From Piscicola geometra (Eukaryota; Annelida; Clitellata; Hirudinida; Piscicolidae), in assembly GCA_943735955.1 (NCBI GenBank), contig OX030958.1, positions 6,976,626-7,040,625 on the forward strand: 64,000 nucleotides of DNA, written 5' to 3'. This document shows, piece by piece, positions 49,632-61,770 of the stretch; position 1 is the stretch's first letter, and the number at the start of each line of letters is the position of its first letter. Under the pieces are notes generated by a model. That model was given only the letters and a program-made list of their open reading frames with translations. It ran no database searches and was not told the origin of the DNA. The position numbers and the translations under genes are program-made.

Positions 49632-51962
49632 TGTAAAACGTCTCATAGCAGTTTTAGATGAAATATTTGAATGAATTTATATTGATATAAATAGGCATTA
49701 ATATGTACGATTGGTGTTTGATAAACTTATGAGGGTGAAATAACTTTTGATTTTCCATTTCAACAACTTTATAAATTGTTATCTAGAGGCCAATGAATTT
49801 CGGTTATGTATTTTTAACATTATTGAAAATGACTGTTTAAATTATTGAATCTAAAATTATCCCATTTAACTGCTTCTAAAATATCGAAAGCTTTAGCGTT
49901 TTTATTTAGTTTTTACTTTCTTTCAAAATTCAAGTAATCATTAGTAAAGATATCTTCAAACTAGAATAGAAATCAAATTTCTATTTGAAGTGAAAACAAT
50001 GAATAAATTGTATTTTAAAAATCGAAGTTTCTTGAAAAGACATGTTCTAATTTTAAATCGGCTATTGAATTAGGTCTTTGTTGTAAATATTGTTAAAATA
50101 ATGGAACTTGAACTACAATTCAGGAGCATACTATATTTTTGTTTCCATTTAAATTTGGTTTTCTATTAATCGTTTCCAGCCACTAAATACACGCCCATCT
50201 CTTAGAATATTTTCTAAAACAAAGAATACAAAACTTTTTATGTAAAACTTCATTTAACAACTTAAATTTCAAAATTTCATTAAGAATTGTTATGAAAATA
50301 TTGTTATTTTGGGTTCTGTGCTTTTAAATACCTCACACAAGTAAAGATCGTTGGGTGCAGCTTTGAGGGTTATTCTACATTGTATAGACGTGCCAACGAG
50401 CTTTTTAATTTTCATTTTCAAGCCCCAGTCAATATATTCACAGAGTTCCTTATGATTAGTGGTTTTAATTGTTTATATGACGTCTCTTTTTCATGAATAA
50501 AATCCAAAAGTATCAAAAAGTTAATTTTAAAGATAAATTTTTATTTTTAGTTTTCAATTTTAATTTAAAATATAAATACTTTATTTATTTTTATAATAAC
50601 TATAGATGAAGCACAATCGAAGACGTTTGAAAATTAATTTTTAATTTAAGTTTTAGTATTTAATTTCTATTTAACTTCAGTTTATTGTGATAATCTGTTT
50701 TTGTGTGCCTGAACTGTAGATGAATTTAATTTCAACAGGCAAAATGGCGTTGTAGCTACTTCACTTACTCACTTTTTGCGTTGGTCGTCGAAAACGATGG
50801 ATAGAAAACTTTTATTTTTCATAATTATTTTTTTCAAGCATTTAATCTACTTTTCTAATTTCATTATTCTTCACAATTATTTAACAAGTTTTAAATGGTT
50901 ATTTCACTTAATGCAATAACTAGTAAAATAAGTTTTCATTAAAAAGCAGTAGTGATAAAAAATCACGAGCTTACATTAAATAGTGCAATGCGAAAAGTTG
51001 TATTGATTTTTAAAGCAGAAAGAATTATAGAACAATATGTACATTTATCATTATAGATATAATAAATGATTAAATGGATGACTAAACAATTGCTTCCAAA
51101 AGATAGAATCAGATAACATTAAGAAAGTATTAGGTAAGTAGTTTTTACTTTAAGTTTTATATTATTTAATGTAATTATAATAATTTATTTTTTACAAATC
51201 TATAAAATGAGTTAAACGAGAAAGGCAGCCTGAAAATGTAAGAATAAAACAACAAAATTATTGAAATTATATTACATTTATTTTAGAATATAATTTAATT
51301 TTCCGACTTTTTGTTTCTCAAATAGAAGCCTATAATTAAGCAGAAAAACTTGATATATACTTTGGATATGAACATTTGAGTATAAATCGATAGATATTTT
51401 AATTATACAATTGATAGAAGACCTTATAAATAAACGGAAGTAAATTACAAATGTCACTATTATATAAGAATAAATAGTCTAAAGCGCATTAATTAAGTAG
51501 GCTCCAACCACCCTTGATGGTGGCAAGCTTATTGAATTGACCCATAATATGTATTAAATCGAAAAATCTTTAAAATATTAGTACAAATTTGATATTTAAC
51601 CAAATTAATAAAATTACGAATAGATTATTTAAAGAGAAAAATTTGTATAAATAACAATTATCTTTTGGAGAATAGTGTCATTTACAGACTACAAAGCATT
51701 TTTTTGAAACTTTGATTTGTAAAACTCTTCAACAATCAAGCGTAAAACTGAGTTATCTGCTCAGAGCTTTTCATGTTATTTCTTGACATCATACTCTGGC
51801 TATTAGACTCCAGAGCTCCATTTGGCTCAGTCTTATTTTTCTGTCCAATGACGCTTCCCATTTCTATATTTTTAGAGTTGTCTTGCTCAATGAAGTCTGT
51901 ACTTTCAAAGGTTTTACCAAAACATTCTTTATTACACAACTTTCCAGCGTCTTTATTATTAT
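49632..51962. other. Convergent region between mucin-like gene B and the receptor gene
   Basis: Mostly AT-rich DNA without a gene. It should contain both 3' UTRs. At 51736-51939 on the minus strand an open frame follows an acceptor-like CTGGAAAG, just past the receptor stop codon. It could be an alternative last exon (see findings). A short hairpin (CCACCCTTGATGGTGG) lies near 51509. Confidence 0.45.
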
Positions 51963-54900
51963 TTATGGAGCATTCTGCATATTTTCATTGAATGTGTGAG
52001 TATTATTGTTATTTCTAGTGATATTTTTATCATCTCTACCATGATTTTTTTCATCATTATTACTCATTCTACTTGTATCAATATTGTTCTTTGTATATTT
52101 ATTATCTCTTTCTTTCTGTTTATTGGTATATGCAAAGCTAGAGAGCAAGCTAGATTTGAGAGTAGCTGACATTTTACCAAGCGAGGTAGATAGTGATGAC
52201 GACGTTGATGAAACAGAGCACAAGGGCTTGCATGATAGATAAGCTGGAGATGGCGATAGTTCTTGAGAGGGCTTTATTGACGCTGTCGTTTCAGGCGTTA
52301 TTGCATGTTGCGGAATTGGTTGTTGTGTTGGAGGTGTGGTTGGTTGTGGTGAAGGTGGTTGAGAACATGATGATTGCGATGTTAGGGGTTGAATTGACAG
52401 ACGATTTTGAAATAGTGGTTGATCTGAAAAAGATTGTGTTTGAAGTGATTGCTTTGAAAAAAGTTGTGGTGACGGTGGTTGTGGAGATGGAGGGGATGGT
52501 GGTTGCGGGAATGACATTTGTTGCAATGACAAGGGCGGAGAAAGAGGAGAATTAGGGTTGTTAAAAGGCGATTCGAGAACGCTTTGAGACGATATTCTCG
52601 TTGATTCTCTGCTTGGCTGGTTAGGAAGAATGTCCAAAAAAGAGTCTAGAAATTATTATATAATCGTTTAATGTTTTAAATAGTTTAATATTTATCATAT
52701 TTAAATAAGGTTTTATACAAACAAATCAGAGTTATTAGACATAATTTCAAAGTTTTCAATTCTTACCCTCGTTCAGGGTGCATGGAACGACATCACAAAG
52801 AAGTGGATTATTGCGAGCGGAAAATGGTCTTGCCATATGAATAGTTTGGGTTGGTGGGCAAGTGTGATAAAGTGTTAGAGAATTTGAAGTAGTTGGCAAC
52901 GTTTGCAAAACGCAAGAAAGACGACTGGAAGAGTTTCGAAAGCTTTGAGCTGTTACATTTTCCTGCCTGTCTCTTTTTGTGAATGCCGTTGCAGAAGAAT
53001 AGGTAAGTTCAAAAGGTTTTGAGGGAGCCTGTGTGAGACTTGAAGAAGGTTTAAAAGAAGATGCAGAAATGTTAGAAACTGTTAAGAGAGGTAGAGTGTT
53101 GTTAATCTGACGTTTTTTATTTGTTATGTTGTAATACAAAGAGCAGTTAGAACTTGTGCTATTTCCGGCTTGATACTGGCTATTAAAGCCGTTGTAAAAG
53201 CAAGGTTTCCCATCCTTGTTACCTTTGTTGCAGAAATAATAATCATTCGAGTTGCTTCTGTCGCAAGTGCACACCATTTGCGATTTTTTCAGCTCTTTTA
53301 TTTTTTTAGAGTTTTTGCGACAATCCTCTAACAAAACTCCATTTTCGTCGTAGCCTGGTTCTTCGGTGTTTTGACTGTGAGTTGTTGGTTTTGAAAAGTA
53401 AGCTAAAGGATTTATTAAGAGTAGTTTAATAATTTTTAAAACTATTATACAATTGAAATTAATGCTACACTACCTTTTTTTGCAGTTGAAAATGATGACA
53501 AGAAGCATAAAGCCGCATAAGATACCAACCAAGACACCCATCAGAATCGCTAAGAGAAGGCCTTCAAACAGTAAGTAATACATCATGTATGAATATATTC
53601 CTAATAAATGATCCTAATTGATAAAGATAGATCTATTGAATTCACATTTATTCTTTCAAAAGAGCCATAACGTACCTAAAGACATTTTTCTTTTTTGCAT
53701 AGATCGGTCATTATTCTGTGAGTGCTGAACTGAAAGTTGATATTTCAATTTATCACCATCAATAATACGATATGGTAAATATTCAAATTATCTAGAAATT
53801 GAGTTTTCCGAGTTATTTTCGTTATCGAATATTGGTAGATGCAACTTTTTCAAGATCTCCATCGAAAAAATTGTTTATCACTTTTCTTTCACACTGATCG
53901 GATCATACAAACTATAATGTGCATTTTAGAAAAAATAACAATGTTTAAAAAACTTAGATTTCTCAAAATTTTCGAGAGATTTGAGCAAGAAAAGCTAAAG
54001 ATCATTTTTTTCACAAACGGAAAAAAAATTCTATAACATTTTTGAAAGTCTTTAAATTCATATATTTATGAAAATTATTGATTAATTTTTTCTCACATTG
54101 AGTGGGTTGTGAGCAGTTGGAGTAGGAGCCAAGCCACGAGTTGTTCCTGCATACCAAATGCCAGTGTTCTCCTGGGTTATGGTAAAGATGAGAAACTTGG
54201 TACGTAAAACCATGAAATTTGGTTTTAATTAGGAAGAAGGAAATATAAAAAACCAAATTAGTGAAGGGGAAGAGAGAATGGTTGCGTGCAAAAATTTAAT
54301 CGATTTCACAGACCAGCTCCAAAGTCAATTAATTATGCCCAGTGAAAATTATTTTCTATAAATAATAAAAGAAATGTATTTTAGTATTAATTTTTTATAA
54401 TATGAAAAAAGACTGAAAAGTTGCAGAGTTTTCAAATCATTTGTATATTCACATGGGGCCCTATAAAGAATATGAGTAAACATTCTGCCTTATTATTATC
54501 TATGGCGAATACCATAATATATTTGTATTTCGTTGAAATTTCTGGTATTCAATTTTTAATATTTATCGAACCAAAATATAAATAGAAGGATATTTGAGAA
54601 TTAAACCTAAACAGTTAAAAAATGTTTTTACATTTATTTTTAAGAATATTTCCAACTTAAATTTTTTATATTTAATTTACAGATTAGTGTTGGTAAATGA
54701 AACTCCATTGAAAAAGTATAACATAATTCCGAAGTTTATTCTAAACACAATTTTACAAAACCTGTAAAGTTGCATTGTATCTTGAGAACTTCTCCTCGTC
54801 TTTCCAACGTTACCGTGTCTTCAAGGTCTTCAGGATAAGAACAACCCACCGCTATGAAAGAAATGACATAATCGTAAGTGACATACATTTGTATAGTTGT

Positions 54901-57900
54901 TTTTGCTTTGATAGCTTAGTTTTTCACTATTTAAACATATAATACCAAAGTATCGTACCTTATGTTAAAAATAAATTTCGAGATGTTATGTTTTATCAAT
55001 TTTCAATAACGACTAGAATAAAGTTTTCTTCAAAAAAAAAATTTTTTTTCAACCTTTATTGCGATAGCTTAGAAACACATTAATAAAATAGTAATTCAAC
55101 AGAAAAGTTCTTGTATTGTTTTGTTTTAATACTGTTCATGTCTTGTTTGCAAAACTTTTTTGGATTTTCAGCTTGAAAAATAAAATCTATTCATAGAAAG
55201 TGTTGTTTATGTATAGAAGTTTATGTAAAGAATATATTGAATCTAAAGTTAAAATCAATAATTGTTCAAAATTCATATTTGTGTTTATATTTATAATGAA
55301 TGTATTATATATAATATATTTTGTTTTTTAATATAGGTAATATGTTGTTAGATTTATAAAAATTATAAAATCTCTTTTTACAAAAATTTGAATAATTTCT
55401 TAAAACACTAATTTTTAGTGCTACTAAAATGTATATTTAATGACAAATATTTATTCTTAAAAAAAATCAAAGTTTGCTTTTAATGATGGCTTTGAGGGAT
55501 AATATTTTCATGGATACTTATTGCAGTATAAGGAAACCCAATATAATAGTTTTTCTTTAAAAAATATTAAATTTAATTTTTTTAGATTAAGATATTTTGA
55601 AAGTCTCATTGGTAAATTTGCAGCTATCATTTTTTTACAGTGGGCTTGTGTTCTCTAGCATCGCTTATCTTCTTTTCAAAGACTTTCCTACTTACTCATT
55701 TCTGCCTAAAATTACGGTTACGAACATTATTTAAAGGAAAATTACTTACGAGTTGGTTAATTTAACTTTACTTATAAGCAATTGACTGGGTCTAAATAAA
55801 ACTTTTTATGAATAAAATAAATAAATTAAATAATCTAGTATTCAGATGTTATTAAATATTTAGTTTCAGAGATTCATAACGCTTGCCATAGCGGCCGCCA
55901 TTAATAATTTAAGTATAAATTATAATTTTTTTAAAACTAATTTATATTTTGATTAGACTTTGTATATAATGTAAAACTCGTCTTAGTGTTACTTTCATAG
56001 TAGACAAGCAAGTTGTCAAAGGCGATTATGAGGTCGTTATCGGTTCCAACAGCAACATGGTCATGGTATGTGTCATCAGCATAAGATCTGTCTGATGTTT
56101 CATTTCCAACACTACCACCACCACTACTATCCCTTTCAAACTTCTTGTACTGCGCAAGATGAATGGACAAAGAGTTGTGTACTGAAGAGTAAACTTCTTT
56201 GATCCTTCCTTCGTGCTCCTTGAACGAGCATAAAGAGATTTCAACTAGCCTCGCATCGTCCTCGTGGTTCTTAAGACCATGTGAGTGATCGTCAAAGTAA
56301 GCATGATTGTTGTGGTTGTAGTCATCTAAAGAGCTGTCTATGCTGCTGATGAAAAGATTGTGGTAGGAGTCTTGGTGGTTGATTTTATTAGAGCCTTTTG
56401 CGTTAATTTGTGAATTTGATTTGAAGTCGGTTATGAAAAATAAAGTGAGACATTGTTTTATTGGGTAATATCGGTGGTTTGTGTTGCTAGTTAGACGAGG
56501 AACCGTGTTTTTCTGTTTGTTTTGTATTTCTTGGCTCCTCATTCTGTTGTCATGGTACTTGTAGAAGTCGTAAAGATAAATCTAGAAGAAAGAAATAAAT
56601 AAAGTTTTCAAATTCACGTTCGAAAAACATGCTTTTTAGAAGTGTCTTATAATATAAATCAAGCAATCACTATAAATCATAGTACACAACAATTTATCAC
56701 GCAGCCAATCAACAAACAAAAATCAGTTAAGAGCCTTTAAAAAAACTAAATTTCTTACCTTAATTGTTTTTCCTTCTTCAGTCCTTAACACCCATGGGCA
56801 TTTCTTCATTCCGTGGCCGTCAGTCAAAGCTTTATAACCACTTAAATAGCCGTGTTGCAAAGTTACAACGTCTTCTTGACGTTCATTCTCGCATTTTGGT
56901 GACAGAACATCGAACTTTTTTCCATTATCGTAGTTTTTTGTGAGAATCTCAGATTTAAAAAAATCTTCGTCAGAGTTCTCGTGATGAGATTTTGAGAATG
57001 GGGTAACCACTGTAAAGTTAATAGAGTAATATAACTAGTGTTAGTATTCCAAATAGATTTGCTCATAAAAATTTAGTAAAAATATTATAGAATTCGGTAT
57101 TGTTTGAAAAACTATGATTTAAATATATTCTATTTTAAGATTCTAGGATTTTAAAATATAGAAATAAATGTGAAAAATCAAATTGAAATTGCGTTATTAA
57201 ATTATTTGTGAATCCATTTCCACGGTGTTGAATTAATGTATGCAAAAAGGCTGGAGACGTAGCCACCAAGATTATCGACATTGCTGAAGCGTATTTTTCA
57301 CATCACAAAATCACACTTCTTTCTTTGCTGTCATCCTCATAAGCATTGACAGTTTCATTTTTTTATCACTATCTTTCTATCATATCATACCACTTGCAAT
57401 ATGCCAGCATACTTTTTTGAAATCTATTAACAAATATAAAACAAATTATTAACATTATTTAAACAAAAACCTATTTTAATTTTTTAGGTATTGTAAAGTG
57501 GAAAAGTATGACTTATTTCACAAATTTATTCATATAAATAATTTAATTATGAAGGCAAATAGTCTTTTCAACTTTACCAAATTATTCGGCATGATGCAGA
57601 CTGTTTGGTTTCATCAGTCTTTTAAATAAGTATAGATTTTCAGTACGACATAAAAGCCAATGTTTTTTTTAAAAAAGATCTTCATTCAAAATACATGAAA
57701 CCTATTTAATTGTACAAATATTTCTATAAATCGAACCTTTATATATAAACCTTGTAGCGACTTATAAAAAACCTTTAGAGTTTCCTAAAGAAATCTTTAT
57801 ATAACTAATTATACATATTTATAGGATGAAATATAACAAATACAGAGATACATTCCCTGAACTATAAATTATAGCTAAAGGAATATATCCCTGCATCTGT

Positions 57901-59892
57901 TTCATTTTCACAAATCTCAATAGACATAAAGAATATTTTGAATGCGCTTGATGTCAAAGAATTCAAAAATCATAAGGATCGTTTAGCGTTGAAAAGCAAA
58001 AATAAAATAAAATTTACAAACGATCAATGTAAAAATACAACGTTTAATACAAATGAGAATTGTTAGATGATTTTGAAGAATTATACACTATATGCTACCA
58101 AAAGAATAACCTAACTTCGTTTTGAATCAATGTTTAGTTTTTGAATAAAAAAACTGATATTTCTCCAAAAGACATGTTATTATTCATATTTTTCACCTTC
58201 AGAGGAAAATAATATGAAATTTTAATGGAAACAGTATTGTGCCAAGCATGATCCGTCATTACTTACTCGATATATTCATTTTTGTTCTATGGCTTTTTTT
58301 ATAATAAATCTTGTTGAATATTAAAAAAGTTTAAATAATAAATTTATGCACTGTTTGGTTATTTTTTTGTTTTTAATTTGTCTTGTTTTTCCACTTAAAT
58401 CATATTTTTTCAAACTTTTTTTAAGCATTAAAATTTTTAACTTTTTGAATATAAAGTAATTATGCAAAATGTTGTTAACTGCGTTAACATTTTAATTGCG
58501 TTAAAATTTTAACTGCGTTAATTTTCAACGGGTTAATTGAGAAGTTAACATAGATCAAGCAAAGCTCTAATATTTAGTTTACGGTCAAATGTAGAAAACA
58601 GTATAATTCTAAGTGCTATGTATCCCAGTCGAATACCATATCACACCAAATTTGTAATAGCCCTTCAAATATACTTCATTAAATTATTCAAAAACATTCG
58701 TTTTCGCACTCAACAGCCACTTCTCAGTATTTTCAACTACCACTCAGTTAACCATTCACCTTTGATGCAGGTGAACGAAGCTTCTAGGTATGACACTAGG
58801 TCGATCCTGCATGGACGAATACGGAAGGTTTCATATTCGGGTCTGAAGTAACATTCGCTTCGACCAGAACAACTGAAAAAAATATTTTTTATATATTTTA
58901 GTTAATATTTTCTTAATTAAATCCATTTTTAAAAATTCAATTATGATATAATGGTAATGGTTAAATGTCATGGCATATCAAAAAAGTTAATTAAAGGTTT
59001 TAAATCACTCAATGCACAAAGAAAAATATAATCTAAAAAATTAAAATTTATTTGAAGGTTGAAAATTAATTTTATCAAAGAGTTTGTATCACATGATCTA
59101 ATAATTATTAATCGATGTAATTCGTACCAAACGTTCGTCATTACATTTAGACTTGCCATTCAATTAATCACGCTTAAACTGCTTGAAAGTTTCCAATGCT
59201 TAAAAAAGTAAAAAATCTTATTTAAAAAAAATTTAAAGTGCAAAATCTTAATCAGAAAGATATCTTAAATATACATGTGTGTTCAGCCACGATTGGTTCT
59301 CAAGACTTCAGTTAAAGTGAACACTTGTAAAAATTAAGTTAAATACTCACAATAATATGACCAATAAATAATATACTCATTCAAGTCATTTTTATAAAAA
59401 AAGTATACATTAGTACACTATGTAAACGTAAGATTGGAAAATTACTTCTTATTACTATTAAACAGTTTATTAATTTTCGTATTTTAAAATTTTGAAAGCC
59501 AAAACAAGGGGCAATAAGTTCTCCCCGTACAGATTTATTCATTTTATAAATAAAATTCTATGTTTTTAAACTTTCACATCAATTGTATGTCTAGCATCAA
59601 TGCTAACAATTATTAAAGTAACCAGTTCTGGCAAGATCATGATTTTAAAATACTGCAAACTCAAAAATCTTCACCTCAAATCTAATTATCAACCCCTAAC
59701 ACATAAAATAAAGCAACACAAACATTGAGTCGACTTGTTCGAGTACATCGGCAGAGCAGTTGAGAAGGTCATTGTAGGGAAGGCATTCTCCTATCCGCAT
59801 GCGTCCATATACGGCAGAAGTCATGAGAATGACTTCGTCATTGCCATCACAAGTTGCTTGAAACTGCTGCCCTTGGCAGTAAGATTTTATTT
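51963..59892 (-). CDS. SUEL-lectin / CUB / Sushi transmembrane receptor-like protein (5' end missing)
   Basis: Ten minus-strand exons join in phase: 59892-59718, 58872-58760, 57009-56759, 56581-55993, 54851-54762, 54171-54097, 53729-53676, 53561-53474, 53374-52767, 52645-51963; about 907 residues. Exons 1-2 make a SUEL (galactose/rhamnose-binding) lectin with eight cysteines: YCQGQQFQATC, AVYGRM, then CSGRSEC and SYLEASFTC. Exons 3-4 give a CUB-like domain (LQHGYLSGYKA, KKCPWVLRTEEGKTI, IYLYDFYKY, ISLCSFKEHEGR, SLSIHLAQY) interrupted by a His/Asp/Asn-rich insert. Exons 5-6 form a four-cysteine Sushi domain ending LVCRNNSWLGSYSNC. A 54-nt stalk exon and a transmembrane helix (LLLAILMGVLVGILCGFMLL) follow. 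The cytoplasmic tail of about 430 residues has a Cys-rich start and a Pro/Gln/Ser-rich end. The signal-peptide exon was not found. The donor at 59717 is weak. The function is inferred as a surface receptor or adhesion protein. Confidence 0.75.
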
Positions 59893-61023
59893 CTGTAAAA
59901 AAAGTTTTTACTAGAGTGTTACATCTGATTTGATGAGTGCTTCAGTTTTAATAATTTACAAATCTTGAATTGGGAATTTATAAAAAAAAAGGAGTTTTGC
60001 ATGAAAACTGATTCAAAATGAAAAATAACAAATAACAAATCTTTAAATTGATTATTTAAATCTACCACATTCTTTAAATTCAAAATATTTAAATATTTTT
60101 TGAGACTGAGTTAACTGACAAATTAAACGTAATTTTCATTTGTCTTCTCAAAAATGTTCACTCACTAACACACTTTTATTTTTCATTATATGATGAAAAT
60201 TCAAATTAAGTTATTTTTATATAGCAATAGATTTATATTTAGCATGCCAATTTGACTTTTCGTAAAAATTGGTTTTTCTTGTTATATACATAGTATGCTT
60301 ACAAGTCTTTAAGGAAAAAATTAAAAAAACACAAAATTCTTTTATAAATGATTCTGCGTCATTTGTAATACTAAACAAGAAGCGAAGTTCGATAAATTTT
60401 AGTTGCATTCGAAAATTCTAAACATGCAGGAAAAATAGAAACAAGAAATAAAGTTTGCACTCTCGGGTTTCTTTTGTTTAAATTAAGATTTATACAAGCG
60501 TCTTGGCGGCTCTAAAAATTCTCCTAACGGTTCTATTTTTTAAAAACGTTAAAGTATTTTTTTAAATCACAAATTATTTCTAAAACCTATTTTGTGTTTC
60601 TTTTTAGATCTTTAATCCAATGAAAGAAAAATAATTATTATAAAATTCCAACTTATTTTTATTCAAAATAGTGTTAATAATTATTTTAAAAAAAATTTCC
60701 AATTTTTTTTCCAACAATTAAAATATAAAACAATGCTTCAATCATTTTTTAAATAGTTGAAAAAAGGTAGCTGTTAATTTTTTGAATTTTAAATTCTGTT
60801 GACAGGTGAAATATGTGATGACCAGCTACTGATTAAATCATTTTAGAAGTATTTTTGCCTTTAAATTTTAATCGGAATTTTTATAATCTTTTATAGTCTT
60901 CAATTTAATTTCAACTTTGAAGTTGTTTGTTCAAAAATTACGTTATTAAAATTCAAATATAAAAATTCATTAACTATCATAGAGAAATAATTTGATAAAA
61001 TTTAATTTTTGAAAAGCAGTTTG

Positions 61024-61047
61024 TGGGAATATTCGTGAATATTCCCA
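61024..61047. promoter_or_regulatory. Palindromic heat-shock-element-like site
   Basis: The core GAATATTCGTGAATATTC at 61027-61044 has four alternating units in perfect register (GAA, TTC, GAA, TTC with 2-bp gaps), which is the heat-shock factor consensus. Flanking bases extend it to an 11-bp inverted repeat with a GT loop. It lies about 1.1 kb upstream of the first recognised exon of the receptor gene. In AT-rich DNA a chance match is possible. Confidence 0.35.
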
Positions 61048-61566
61048 TAGGTATTTCAAACTACGATTATATAACTTTGTTGTTTTAAATTCAAACCCAA
61101 AAAATACCCAATGGAAACTTTAAAATGCATTAAGATAATTTAATAATTTCAGAAAAAAATCTTAAATCAATAATTAAATGGAATATAAGCAAGATCTTAT
61201 AGAAAGACCACAACAACTAAAATTTTAAATCTTGCTTATTACAAGAAAAATAATTAATTCTAACATATTAAAGATTTTTATTAAGTTTGGTTGAAAATAG
61301 TCTATTTATTATTATTTGTCAAATGCTATATGTTTTTGTCAAACTGAAAAACTGAATTATCGAAAAATATTTAAAGCTCTCTTAAACAGAGTCAAAAACT
61401 TATTTTTAGATTAATTGGCGAGTTTTCACAAGATGACAGTTGAAAAGACAAGATATGTTCGAAATGACGTACATTTACCCAAACGATTGGTTAAAAAACC
61501 CCTCTTCTTTTAATTTAATTCAACAATTTTTTCCTCTAAAGCTATTTTTTATAATGTTGAAAGCTT

Positions 61567-61770
61567 TTTAACGAACGGGTAGCGGAGTCGGCAACGACTC
61601 TCGTCTTTGACCAATAATGAAAGGTCTTAGGTTCAAGTGCAACCAATGCCCTAGTAGCCCAAAGGCGCAAATGAAAAATATGCAGCCTAAGTGGCCTCGA
61701 AGCCTGTTCGGGTTATACGCCACCATAATAATGCTCGTCATTATTATTATTATTATTATTATTATTTTCA
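61567..61770 (+). mobile_element. tRNA-derived SINE with (ATT)n tail
   Basis: A tRNA-like head contains a box-A-like GTAGCGGAGTCGGCAACGA and a box-B-like GGTTCAAGTGCAACC. The body holds AATGCCCTAGTAGCCC, GGCCTCGAAGCC and TTCGGGTTATACGCCACC, then ATAATAATGCTCGTC and an (ATT)n tail at 61739-61766. The same order of blocks occurs at 16176-16298. Translations in this stretch are spurious. Confidence 0.75.

Noticed and set aside
52193..52555. Plus-strand Val-rich frame opposite the Pro/Gln-rich tail of the receptor
   Set aside because: Antisense of a low-complexity coding region.
60217..60408. Hydrophobic minus-strand frame as the missing signal-peptide exon of the receptor
   Set aside because: Joining its only plausible donor to the lectin exon creates a stop codon, and its composition is not that of a signal peptide.
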